The notes under the pieces were generated by a model. It did not search any database. It was given only the letters and a program-made list of their open reading frames with translations, and was not told the origin of the DNA. Below, piece after piece: positions 5,333-12,467 of a stretch of 15,463 nt of DNA (position 1 is its first letter; each line of letters opens with the position of its first letter). Both the position numbers and the translations under genes were made by a program. The stretch is from contig JAIYCF010000062.1 of the NCBI GenBank assembly GCA_027488165.1, positions 1 to 15,463 of the forward strand. Reading direction: 5' to 3'. The stretch is from Streptomycetaceae bacterium. Lineage in GTDB: Bacteria > Actinomycetota > Actinomycetes > Nanopelagicales > Nanopelagicaceae.

Positions 5333-6529
5333 ATGAGCAGAGTTTCCGCACGAATTTCAGCAATCGCAGAATCAGCCACTTTGGCGGTAGATGCAAAGGC
5401 AAAGGCGCTTAAGGCCGCCGGCCGTCCAGTAATTGGATTTGGCGCAGGCGAACCAGATTTTCCTACTCCTGATTACATCGTTGAGGCAGCTGCTGCAGCA
5501 ACAAAAGTAGTAGCAAATCATCGCTACACGCCCGCAGCAGGATTACCTGAAATGCGTGAGGCAATTGTTGCCAAGACAAAGCGTGATTCAAATTATGAAA
5601 TCACTGCTGATCAAGTACTTGTAACTAATGGAGGCAAGCAAGCCGTTTACCAGGCATTTGCCACAATCATTGATCCAGGTGATGAAGTACTTCTTCCATC
5701 ACCTTTCTGGACAACTTATCCAGAGTGCGTGCAACTTGCTGGCGGAAAAGCAGTTGAAATCTTCGCTGATGAATCACAAAATTATTTGGTAACAGTTGAA
5801 CAACTAGAGGCCGCTCGTACGCCAAAGACCAAAGCGCTTTTATTCTGCTCACCATCTAACCCAACCGGATCGGTTTATTCGCCAGAGCAAGTCAAGGCAA
5901 TTGGTCAATGGGCGGTTAAAAATAATATTTGGGTTATCGCAGATGAAATTTACGAGCACTTGCTATACGACGGTGCGACTGCCCCATCAATGCCAGTACT
6001 TGTTCCAGAACTTGCCGATACCTGCATCATCATCAACGGCGTTGCCAAGACTTATGCAATGACAGGTTGGCGTGTGGGCTGGATGATCGGTCCAAAGGAT
6101 GCGATCAAGGCAGCAACAAACTTGCAGTCACACCTTTCTTCAAACGTATCTAACGTTTCACAACGCGCAGCAATTGCCGCCCTTACTGGTGATCTCTCTG
6201 CAGTTCACAAGATGGGCGAAGCATTTGATCGCCGTCGTAAGTTAATTGTTGGATTACTCAATGAGATTCCAGGATTTGTCTGCCCAACACCAACTGGCGC
6301 TTTCTATGTTTATCCATCAGTTAAGGGCGTTCTCGGAACAACTATCCGCGGCAAGACTCCTAAGACCTCTGCAGAACTTGCAACGTTAATCCTGGAAGAA
6401 GTTGAAGTTGCTGCAGTTCCAGGCGAAGCATTTGGTCCATCTGGTTACTTGCGATTCTCATATGCAACTAGCGATGAAGATATCGTCGAAGGTATCGGCC
6501 GTATCAAGAAGCTAATTACTGAAGGTTAA
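5333..6529 (+). CDS. pyridoxal-phosphate aminotransferase, aspartate aminotransferase type
   Basis: 398-residue fold-type I class I/II aminotransferase, probably moving amino groups between aspartate and 2-oxoglutarate in the cytosol. Visible features are GAGEPDFPTP (38-47), the PLP-phosphate region NGGKQAVYQAF (99-109), SPSNPTGS with Asn176, ADEIYEH with Asp204 and Tyr207, the lysine that holds PLP at Lys239 in NGVAKTYAMTGWRVGW, and the substrate-carboxylate arginine at Arg374 in GYLRFSY. All key residues are present. This gene sits next to tRNA-Trp-secE in many actinobacteria. The upstream ribosome binding site is poor, so it may be leaderless or nearly so. The 3' end overlaps murB, on the opposite strand, by 14 bases. 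Substrate preference within the subfamily (aspartate, or related acids such as prephenate) is not decided by sequence alone. Confidence 0.93.
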   Translation: MSRVSARISAIAESATLAVDAKAKALKAAGRPVIGFGAGEPDFPTPDYIVEAAAAATKVVANHRYTPAAGLPEMREAIVAKTKRDSNYEITADQVLVTNGGKQAVYQAFATIIDPGDEVLLPSPFWTTYPECVQLAGGKAVEIFADESQNYLVTVEQLEAARTPKTKALLFCSPSNPTGSVYSPEQVKAIGQWAVKNNIWVIADEIYEHLLYDGATAPSMPVLVPELADTCIIINGVAKTYAMTGWRVGWMIGPKDAIKAATNLQSHLSSNVSNVSQRAAIAALTGDLSAVHKMGEAFDRRRKLIVGLLNEIPGFVCPTPTGAFYVYPSVKGVLGTTIRGKTPKTSAELATLILEEVEVAAVPGEAFGPSGYLRFSYATSDEDIVEGIGRIKKLITEG

Positions 6530-7535
6530 GCCCAATCAGATTTACTTCAGGTTCTAAGGTAATTCCGAACTTATCCTGAACATGTTGCTGGGCGCTCTTG
6601 GCAAGAGACGCAATATCTTGCGCGGTTGCATTTGCAGCGTTTGTTAGCGCAAGCACGTGTTTAGTTGATACGCGCGCTCCCCCGAAGGTATCTCCCTTTT
6701 TAATTCCTGAGTTCTCAATCAGCCATGCAGCACTTGTCTTAACTTTTCCATCTGCTTGCGGCCAACGAGGTGCTGATGCAGGCAACTTCGCAGCAACTTC
6801 TGCGGTAACGATTGGATTTGTAAAGAAAGATCCGGCTGACCACGAATCGCGATCGCTGGGATTTAACAACATGCCTTTTGCGGCACGGAGTTCAAGGACG
6901 GCTTTACGAGCTGCCGCTACTGGAGCCTTCTCACCAACGGCAATGCCTAATTTGGTAGCAAGTTCTGCATAGGTAATAGGTGTGGTTTCAACGCCCATGC
7001 GAAGCTGGAACTGAACTTCGATAACAACGTAGCGACCAGGATGAGATTTGAAGTATGAATTTCGATATGAGAAGTCGCATTCTCCATTGGTGAAAGTTTT
7101 AATCTCTTTCTTCTCGCGATCATATGTGCGCACGCGCGTGATGAATTCACTTACCTCATGGCCATAGGCGCCAATATTTTGAATTGGTGATGCGCCGACT
7201 GTTCCGGGAATTCCACTTAAGGTTTCTAAGCCGGCAAAGCCGCGGGCAATTGTGGACTTAACAAAGTCATCCCAGTTTTCGCCCGCACCGATTGAAAGCG
7301 TTGCACCGCTACAGGCATCGATTTCGGCTTCAAGTGCGCGATTAGTTATGCGGATTACGGTGCCATCAAATCCATTATCTGCGACCAAGATATTGGTGCC
7401 GCCACCGATGATCAGGACTGGGGTATCGCCGGCTGCTTCAATTGCGGCGATGATCTCTTTTTCGTTATGTGCATCAACGAATTTTTTGGCAGGGCCGCCA
7501 ACGCGCAAGCTTGTGTAGTGACGAAGTTCGGCCAT
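6516..7535 (-). CDS. murB: UDP-N-acetylenolpyruvoylglucosamine reductase
   Basis: 339-residue FAD enzyme that reduces the enolpyruvyl group to make UDP-N-acetylmuramic acid for peptidoglycan. The FAD-binding domain has LIIGGGTNILVADNGFDGTV (41-60) and LSGIPGTVGASPIQNIGAYG (106-125). Catalytic residues are all present: Arg158 in YRNSYF, Ser236 in GSFFTNP and Glu330 in EPEVNLIG. The Tyr-loop sequence and GSFF motif make it the type I form. It follows the glycosyltransferase-like gene by nine bases and is probably the last gene of the rpmG unit. Its stop codon lies inside the 3' end of the convergent aminotransferase, so there is no room for a separate terminator between them. Confidence 0.96.
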   Translation of the reverse strand: MAELRHYTSLRVGGPAKKFVDAHNEKEIIAAIEAAGDTPVLIIGGGTNILVADNGFDGTVIRITNRALEAEIDACSGATLSIGAGENWDDFVKSTIARGFAGLETLSGIPGTVGASPIQNIGAYGHEVSEFITRVRTYDREKKEIKTFTNGECDFSYRNSYFKSHPGRYVVIEVQFQLRMGVETTPITYAELATKLGIAVGEKAPVAAARKAVLELRAAKGMLLNPSDRDSWSAGSFFTNPIVTAEVAAKLPASAPRWPQADGKVKTSAAWLIENSGIKKGDTFGGARVSTKHVLALTNAANATAQDIASLAKSAQQHVQDKFGITLEPEVNLIGLNLQ

Positions 7536-7544
7536 GAGTACAGG

Positions 7545-8429
7545 TTACCTGCGTGGGGACAAGATTGCGCTCTTGCCTCTAAAGCGCTCGAGGATCCGGT
7601 CGTAATTCTTCTTCGATTGAACTTCGCGAAATTCTTCATCTGTGTCGTAATAACCATGATGGCGCGCTTGTTCGAGTGGTAGTTCCATCTGCAATAAACG
7701 TCCATTGGCATGGCGCAAGCGCAGAGAAAATTCGATATCAGCGTTACGGTAATAAATAGCACGATTGTTAAATCCACCAGCATTTGTGGCATCTAGGCAG
7801 TTAATCGCCAAAAAGTAACTAAATAAGACATCAACTTCGCCGGCGCCTTTATCGTCAACGCTGCGCCATTCATCATCAGTATTAACAAGTCCCCCGCGCC
7901 AACCAACGGCGCTGAATTCTCCCTTACTGATTTCAGCAAGGACGGGTGCCATGGCATCGCCAGTAAATCGCGTTGATGGATCCATGATCACCAAGTACTT
8001 AGAAGAGATGTTTTTGAGCAGTGCATTAGCGTTCTCGCCCCAGCCAAAATTTTCAGTTATTGCAATCAATTGAAATTGTGTATCGATCTCATCGGCAAGC
8101 TCGGCAGGATCTCCAATTACTAAAGCGATAACCGGGGTCTTTGTATGGGTCTTTATCGTGCGCACAGTTTCAGCGGCATCTGCCGTAAATCCATCAATGA
8201 TCATGGCAATAGCAATATCGCCATTTATCTTTATCGGGCGTAAGTCACGGGTAGATGCAAAAGTCGGGAAACGTTCTTTAGCGCGGAATTCAAAGCCGCC
8301 TGCGACATCAATTACTTCAAAGCCAAGCGCGGCAATCTGATCGCGTAGTTGATCAGCCTTTGCAAAATCCTTGGCGGCACGCGCATCGAGTCTTTCCTGC
8401 GCTAACTCTTCTTTACTCTTCGCTGTCAT
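7545..8429 (-). CDS. glycosyltransferase family 2-like protein with a CysRS-like N-terminal segment
   Basis: 294 residues in two parts. Residues about 9-48 (LAQERLDARAAKDFAKADQL, then RDQIAALGFEVIDVAGGFEF) closely resemble the very C-terminal helical hairpin of cysteinyl-tRNA synthetase, here at the N-terminus without any catalytic synthetase domain. Residues about 65-290 look like a GT-A/GT2-type domain: a hydrophobic strand AIAMIIDG, ITENFGWGENANALL, then MDPSTRFTGDAMAPVLAEI near the nucleotide site, IYYRNADIEFSLRLRHANGR, and HHGYYDTDEEFREVQSKKNY near the end. I recall a similar actinobacterial family with a FYRNLDIWWS-like segment. No classical DxD is obvious, so activity is unproven. The start codon overlaps the stop of the upstream MaoC-type gene (ATGA), and murB follows, so a cell-envelope role is plausible but inferred. 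Confidence 0.65.
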   Translation of the reverse strand: MTAKSKEELAQERLDARAAKDFAKADQLRDQIAALGFEVIDVAGGFEFRAKERFPTFASTRDLRPIKINGDIAIAMIIDGFTADAAETVRTIKTHTKTPVIALVIGDPAELADEIDTQFQLIAITENFGWGENANALLKNISSKYLVIMDPSTRFTGDAMAPVLAEISKGEFSAVGWRGGLVNTDDEWRSVDDKGAGEVDVLFSYFLAINCLDATNAGGFNNRAIYYRNADIEFSLRLRHANGRLLQMELPLEQARHHGYYDTDEEFREVQSKKNYDRILERFRGKSAILSPRR

Positions 8430-8833
8430 TTCTTGATTACGACAGCCTTGGCCATACCCAGCACTTTTACGCCGGCAGAAGTTGCAACGAGGTCCACTTT
8501 GATTTGATCTCCCGAAACTTCGGTTACGGTGCCGTTGATAGTTAAATCAACTTTCTCACCCGCGGGAACAATCACCGGCTTGATAAAGCGTGCGCCGAAT
8601 TCTTTAACGCTGGCTGTGCCGCCAGACCAATCCGTGACATATTTACCGACGAGCGCCATAGTCAACATTCCGTGGGCAATTACATTTGGTAGACCTACCG
8701 AGAGCGCGAATTCTTCATTTTGGTGAATCGGGTTTTGATCACCTGATGCATCGGCATAGGCCTTAAGCATCTGACGATCTATAAGTACAACGCGCTCTGG
8801 AATTGCGAAGCCAACTTCAATCTTTGATGTCAT
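8426..8833 (-). CDS. MaoC/HadB-type (R)-specific hydratase subunit
   Basis: 135-residue single hotdog protein, related to mycobacterial HadB, the catalytic subunit of the 3-hydroxyacyl-ACP dehydratase. The hydratase-2 motif is intact: DASGDQNPIHQNEEFA with Asp32 and His37, followed by IAHGMLTMALVGKY. It contains the FGARFIKPVIVPAGEKVDL stretch typical of MaoC-like folds. Start ATG 8833 overlaps the stop of the HadA-type gene as ATGA; an earlier in-frame GTG is possible but lies inside that gene and is unlikely. Its stop overlaps the next gene likewise. The rpmG-HadA-HadB order is the one next to tRNA-Trp-secE in mycobacteria, but the HadC gene is absent here. The substrate in this organism, which need not make mycolic acids, is unknown. 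Confidence 0.9.
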   Translation of the reverse strand: MTSKIEVGFAIPERVVLIDRQMLKAYADASGDQNPIHQNEEFALSVGLPNVIAHGMLTMALVGKYVTDWSGGTASVKEFGARFIKPVIVPAGEKVDLTINGTVTEVSGDQIKVDLVATSAGVKVLGMAKAVVIKK

Positions 8834-9219
8834 GCGCGCACCACCAAAGTTGACCAAGATGAAACAACTAACTCAGCACCGCGATGTAGGTCAGAGCGAA
8901 CGCTAACGATTTCATTGCCGGCAGCGATGCGGTAGCTCTCGATAGTTGCCGAACAGCTAAGTGAATCCCCGGCCTTAACTGGTGCGAAGATTTCAAACTT
9001 TTGATCGCCGTGGACAAGGCGTGACCAGTCCAAACCGATTTCAGGCTGAGTGAGAATATTTTGGAACTGATCTAAAGAGATACGAATCGTAAAAGTTGGA
9101 GGTGCAATAGAAGTATCGGTCTCGCCAATTACGGCAGCGAAGGCATCGATTTCTGATTGCGAAATAGAGATTGAATCAGCACCAGCGAAGGTGCGCCCGA
9201 CAGAATCGGGTGCGAGCAT
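8830..9219 (-). CDS. HadA-type MaoC N-terminal-like dehydratase subunit
   Basis: 129-residue hotdog-fold protein of the FAS1-type dehydratase/HadA group, expected to form a heterodimer with the product of the next gene; HadA types lack the catalytic Asp-His pair and shape the acyl channel. Recognisable parts are the N-terminus MLAPDSVGRTFAGADSISIS, APPTFTIRI, RLVHGDQKFEIFAPVKAGDS and a final VSSWSTLVVRA strand. The start is ATG 9219, whose A is also the last base of the rpmG stop (TAATG), implying coupled translation; there is no independent ribosome binding site. An in-frame TTG at 9255 would overlap rpmG by 37 bases and is less likely. Confidence 0.88.
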   Translation of the reverse strand: MLAPDSVGRTFAGADSISISQSEIDAFAAVIGETDTSIAPPTFTIRISLDQFQNILTQPEIGLDWSRLVHGDQKFEIFAPVKAGDSLSCSATIESYRIAAGNEIVSVRSDLHRGAELVVSSWSTLVVRA

Positions 9220-9389
9220 TAGCGAGTTTCGCGGTGAAGAGTTGAAGACTTGCAACGTGGACAGAACTTCTTGAGTTCCATGCGGTCTGGATCGTTGCGG
9301 CGGTTCTTCTTTGTAATGTAGTTGCGCTCTTTGCAGTCAACGCATGCCATGGTGATCTTTGGACGTACGTCCGCGCTCTTGCTTGCCAT
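9219..9389 (-). CDS. rpmG: 50S ribosomal protein L33
   Basis: 56-residue L33, a small large-subunit protein near the E site. It reads MASKSADVRPKITMACVDCK and continues with ITKKNRRNDPDRMELKKFCP before RCKSS and a TLHRETR end. Four cysteines (16, 19, 43, 46) form two CxxC pairs, so it is the zinc-binding (C+) form rather than the Cys-free zinc-independent form. AGAAGGAG lies seven bases before ATG 9389. It lies 105 bases downstream of tRNA-Met and starts the rpmG-HadA-HadB gene chain. It has a very clear match to the family despite its size. Confidence 0.96.
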   Translation of the reverse strand: MASKSADVRPKITMACVDCKERNYITKKNRRNDPDRMELKKFCPRCKSSTLHRETR

Positions 9390-9421
9390 GGTCTTGCTCC
9401 TTCTATCGGTTTGTTACGAGG

Positions 9422-9440
9422 CGCTTAGGTTACCTGAGCG
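9422..9440 (-). promoter_or_regulatory. small hairpin between tRNA-Met and rpmG
   Basis: CGCTCAGGT and ACCTAAGCG on the minus strand pair through nine positions with one mismatch, leaving a very short loop unless inner pairs open. It lies 32 bases before the rpmG start and may be a processing site after the tRNAs. I see nothing else in the 105-base gap. Confidence 0.3.
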
Positions 9441-9494
9441 ATCTCGTTGCGCGAAATTCACGCTTATTTAACTTCCAACTGCTGGTCGAACTAG

Positions 9495-9568
9495 TAGCGG
9501 AGGCGGGATTTGAACCCACGACACAGCGATTATGAGCCGCTTGCTCTACCAAGCTGAGCTACCCCGCC
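9495..9568 (-). tRNA. tRNA-Met (CAT), elongator type
   Basis: Minus-strand cloverleaf beginning GGCGGGGTAGCTCAG and ending CTCCGCTA, with anticodon loop CTCATAA. The acceptor closes with G1-U72 and has one further G-U. There is no run of three GC pairs in the anticodon stem and no unpaired first base, so it is not the initiator. A CAT anticodon could be modified to read isoleucine, but the acceptor and D-arm sequence resemble elongator methionine. Confidence 0.9.
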
Positions 9569-9586
9569 AAGGGTTGTGCACTTTCG

Positions 9587-9659
9587 AGCCCCCCACCGGA
9601 ATCGAACCGGTGACCTTTTCCTTACCATGGAAACGCTCTACCGACTGAGCTAGGGGGGC
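9587..9659 (-). tRNA. tRNA-Thr (GGT)
   Basis: Minus-strand cloverleaf with acceptor arms GCCCCCC and GGGGGGC, discriminator T, anticodon stem TTTCC/GGAAA and loop ATGGTAA, giving anticodon GGT. The T-arm reads CCGGTTCGATTCCGG. It lies 18 bases upstream of tRNA-Met. No CCA end is encoded. Confidence 0.95.
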
Positions 9660-9675
9660 AATAGGTAGAGGTGTG

Positions 9676-9703
9676 AGTGTACGACAGGTGCGCGGAAAGT
9701 TAA
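9676..9703 (-). promoter_or_regulatory. candidate promoter of the tRNA-Thr, tRNA-Met, rpmG unit
   Basis: On the minus strand TTAACT (9698-9703) and TACACT (9676-9681) are 16 bases apart. The transcription start would fall about nine bases before the mature tRNA-Thr 5' end, a good fit for a tRNA promoter. The -10 is the same as the one proposed for tRNA-Trp. Confidence 0.45.
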
Positions 9704-9706
9704 AAA

Positions 9707-10657
9707 TTAGCGAGCAGGATCAAGCGTGACTTTGCCGGTTGTAGCCCGAGCCAGCATCGCTTCATGAGCGGCTTTTGCCTCAGATAAACCATAAGTTGCA
9801 CCGATTACTGGTTTTAGCGCACCTGATGAAATCAGCGCAAATAGCTCGGTTAGAACATCTCCCATTAACTCTTTCTTTCCAAAGCAATGAGCCAACCAGA
9901 AACCTGCAACAGTTTTTGATCCGCCCATGAGTGCGCCTGGATGAATTGGAGTTGGCGCAGTACGTGAAGCCATTCCGTAGGTAATTAACCGACCAAAAGG
10001 TGCAAGTACTTCAAGGCTGGCATCAAAAGTTTTTCCGCCAACCATCTCTAAAACAATGTCTACTTTCTTTCCGCCATTAGCAGCCATCATCGCAGCGGGA
10101 AGATCTGTTGAATTTGCATCGACAACTGCATCTGCGCCAAGTGATTTAGCTAAAACATTCTTGGCATCACTTGAAGTAACAGCAATTACCTTTGCACCCC
10201 ACATCTTTGCAAGTTGAATTGCAATTGAGCCAACTCCACCTGCGGCTGCTTGTACAACAACAGTTTCACCAGGCTTAACGTGCGCCATAGTTTTTAAAAT
10301 ATGCCAAGCCGTTGTTCCCTGAACCAACATGGCAACAGCTTGTCCGTCACTAACTGAATCAGGAATATCAACGCACATCGCTTTATGTGCAACAACTTTC
10401 TGGGCGTATCCCCCAGAACTTGCACTTGCTAGTACACGTCGGCCAGATTGGGTCTTGCCTACAACTTCCAAACCAGGAATTAGCGGGAGTTCTTGCTTGG
10501 AAAGATAAGAGTTTTCAGTTTGGTGGGTATCGGCATAGTTGATTCCGATACAAGTGACATCGATTAACTCTTCAGATTCGCTTGGCACTGGATCTGCAAG
10601 TTCAACAAGTTCTAGTACTTCTGGGCCGCCAAATTTGGTGATCTGAATTGCTTTCAT
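9707..10657 (-). CDS. NAD(P)H:quinone oxidoreductase, MDR superfamily
   Basis: 316-residue zinc-independent medium-chain dehydrogenase/reductase of the quinone oxidoreductase type. It starts MKAIQITKFGGPEVLELVEL, with the GroES-like domain over about 1-115 including LPLIPGLEVVGK (57-68). The Rossmann domain begins at VVVQAAAGGVGSIAIQLAK (133-151), whose AAAGGVG is typical of QOR-type enzymes. The zinc-ligand pattern of alcohol dehydrogenases is not present. It starts nine bases after the 54-residue Cys-rich gene and has no promoter I can see, so it reads as the last gene of the sulfur operon. Whether its substrate is a quinone or another enone/aldehyde cannot be told. Confidence 0.87.
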   Translation of the reverse strand: MKAIQITKFGGPEVLELVELADPVPSESEELIDVTCIGINYADTHQTENSYLSKQELPLIPGLEVVGKTQSGRRVLASASSGGYAQKVVAHKAMCVDIPDSVSDGQAVAMLVQGTTAWHILKTMAHVKPGETVVVQAAAGGVGSIAIQLAKMWGAKVIAVTSSDAKNVLAKSLGADAVVDANSTDLPAAMMAANGGKKVDIVLEMVGGKTFDASLEVLAPFGRLITYGMASRTAPTPIHPGALMGGSKTVAGFWLAHCFGKKELMGDVLTELFALISSGALKPVIGATYGLSEAKAAHEAMLARATTGKVTLDPAR

Positions 10658-10666
10658 AAGCCCAGA

Positions 10667-10831
10667 CTACTTGCGAAATAACTTAGAGAAAAACCCGGGT
10701 TCTTTTGGATCGTTGGCATGTCCTTGGCAGCGTTCACTCTTTGGAACGCCTTTTAGTGCGACTTCAATATGGTTTCCGCATCCAGACCATGAAGGCTTTC
10801 CGCATTTTCTACAAGCTGTACGGCTACACAT
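10667..10831 (-). CDS. 54-residue Cys-rich small protein (paralogue of the one at 13149-13268)
   Basis: Small soluble protein with cysteines at 2, 7, 10, 18 and 35 and histidines at 21 and 38. It begins MCSRTACRKCGKPSWSGCGN and continues HIEVALKGVPKSERCQGH, then a basic tail ending FFSKLFRK. The C2, C7xxC10, C18 and H21 pattern suggests a metal (zinc) knuckle or a reactive-thiol carrier. It matches the 39-residue protein at the start of this operon at 20 of the first 35 positions. ATG 10831 has AAGGAG seven bases upstream and overlaps the last eight bases of the reductase gene, so translation is coupled. I recall similar uncharacterised small proteins in many organisms but know of no assigned function; the sulfur-operon setting suggests a thiol, persulfide or metal role. 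Confidence 0.85.
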   Translation of the reverse strand: MCSRTACRKCGKPSWSGCGNHIEVALKGVPKSERCQGHANDPKEPGFFSKLFRK

Positions 10832-12467
10832 GTGCTTTCTCCTTATTTGCGATTGGTGAATTACTCCAGGTGAGGTATCCCCCATCTAGATTTATAGCGT
10901 TAAATCCAAGTTCCTTAAGCAACATAGTTGCGGTGTGTCCACGTTGACCAACTTGGCAGTTAACCAAAATGTTCTTTTTTGTGAGTTCGGAAATTCGATC
11001 TCTGATCTCATCAATTGGCATGCTGACTGCGCCTGGAATCGAGCCTCTGGAAAATTCTTCAGCTGAGCGAACGTCAATTAGATCAAAACCCTTTTCGACG
11101 AAACTATCGATCTGATTCCATTGTGCAGTCTCCAGTAATCCAGAAATTAGATTTTCCGAGATATAGCCCAACATATTTACTGGATCTTTGGCCGAGCCAA
11201 ATGGTGGTGCATATGCGAGTTCTAGATCTGCTAGTTCTGGCGCTGTAATGTCTCCACGGATGGCTGTGGCAATTACATCGATACGCTTATCTACACCTTC
11301 GATTCCTACTCCTTGTGCGCCAAGGATTTCTCCTGTTGTTGGATCAAAGAGAAGTTTTAGCGCCATTTGTTTCGCATCTGGGTAATAACCAGCATGTGAA
11401 TTTGGGTGGGTGTGAATCGCCATAAATGGGCGCCCATCGGCAGATAGCCGCTTCTCGTTCCAGCCAGTTGTTGCAATCATTAAATCAAAGACTTTAACAA
11501 TGGCAGTACCTATGGTTTTTACAGGGCGTGTAATCAAACCTGAAATATGATCCGCTGCAACGCGACCATGACGATTAGCTAAATTAGCAAGTGGAACAAG
11601 TGTTGCCTCTCCATCAAGAGCATCAACTTTTTCAGCAGCATCGCCAACCGCGTAGATATCGGGATCGCTGGTTCGATTAAAGTCATCAACTTCAATCCCG
11701 CCACGTGTACCAACCTTGATGTCTGCTGCCTTCGCCAGAGATGTATCCGGGCGAACGCCGATTGCAAGAATCACTAAATCTGCTGGCAAAACCGCACCAC
11801 TTGTGAGAGTTACCGTTGTTGGATCAATTGTTGAAACACCGTCTGCAAGATGAAGTTCTACACCTTGAAGAGCCATTTCCTTTGCAACAAGTGATGCCAT
11901 CTCTGGATCAAGAGGTGCAAGAACCTGTGGCATTGCTTCAACTAAAGCAGTCTTTATTCCGCGATGAATTAGATTTTCAGCAATCTCTACTCCAATAAAA
12001 CCTCCACCGATAACAACAGCATTGGCAGGCTTTTCGTGTACGCGGTTGGTTATGCGTTCCACATCTTCAACGGTGCGCAGAGTCATGGCACGCTCGACAC
12101 CAGGGATTGGCGGCACAATAGGTGAAGCACCAGGACTGAGGATTAATTTGTCGTAGCTAATCTCAGAAAGTTCTTTAGTCAGCAGATTGCGCACCGAGAC
12201 CGTCTTACTAGCTCGATTTATCACGGTAACTTCGCTGGAGATGCGAACATCTAAACGAAAGCGCGCATGCAGGCTTTCCGGGGTTTGAAGAAGCAAGTCC
12301 TTCTCTTCTTCAATTACTCCACCTACGTAATAAGGAAGGCCGCAGTTTGCGTATGAAACGTGGCCGCTCTTTTCAAGAACGATAATTTCAGCGCTGGCAT
12401 CTAAGCGTCGAGCGCGAGTTGCCGCAGACATTCCGCCTGCAACGCCACCAATTATTACTATCTTCAT
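10824..12467 (-). CDS. CoA-disulfide reductase-rhodanese fusion (NADH-dependent persulfide reductase type)
   Basis: 547-residue flavoprotein. The FAD domain starts MKIVIIGGVAGGMSAATRAR; the single redox cysteine is Cys42 in VSYANCGLPYYVGG, as in CoA-disulfide reductases rather than paired-Cys enzymes. The second dinucleotide motif is GGGFIG (154-159) with Glu177 at the end of the next strand, which favours NADH. IYAVGDAAE (271-279) is the second FAD motif. The dimerisation domain has AGYYPDAKQMA and YAPPFGSAKDPVNM. A rhodanese domain fills about 458-547, with DVRSAEEF and active Cys504 in NCQVGQRGH. This architecture is known from Shewanella Npsr and Bacillus CoADR-RHD, which reduce CoA disulfides, per- and polysulfides. 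ATG 12467 shares a base with the preceding stop (TAATG). Its substrate here is inferred from the family. Confidence 0.93.
   Translation of the reverse strand: MKIVIIGGVAGGMSAATRARRLDASAEIIVLEKSGHVSYANCGLPYYVGGVIEEEKDLLLQTPESLHARFRLDVRISSEVTVINRASKTVSVRNLLTKELSEISYDKLILSPGASPIVPPIPGVERAMTLRTVEDVERITNRVHEKPANAVVIGGGFIGVEIAENLIHRGIKTALVEAMPQVLAPLDPEMASLVAKEMALQGVELHLADGVSTIDPTTVTLTSGAVLPADLVILAIGVRPDTSLAKAADIKVGTRGGIEVDDFNRTSDPDIYAVGDAAEKVDALDGEATLVPLANLANRHGRVAADHISGLITRPVKTIGTAIVKVFDLMIATTGWNEKRLSADGRPFMAIHTHPNSHAGYYPDAKQMALKLLFDPTTGEILGAQGVGIEGVDKRIDVIATAIRGDITAPELADLELAYAPPFGSAKDPVNMLGYISENLISGLLETAQWNQIDSFVEKGFDLIDVRSAEEFSRGSIPGAVSMPIDEIRDRISELTKKNILVNCQVGQRGHTATMLLKELGFNAINLDGGYLTWSNSPIANKEKAHV

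Noticed and set aside
9219..9255. TTG start giving the HadA-type protein 12 more residues
   Set aside because: These residues would come from the end of rpmG in another frame, while the TAATG junction gives a natural coupled start.
9495..9568. Initiator tRNA-Met
   Set aside because: The acceptor closes with G1-U72 rather than an unpaired first base, and the anticodon stem lacks three consecutive GC pairs.
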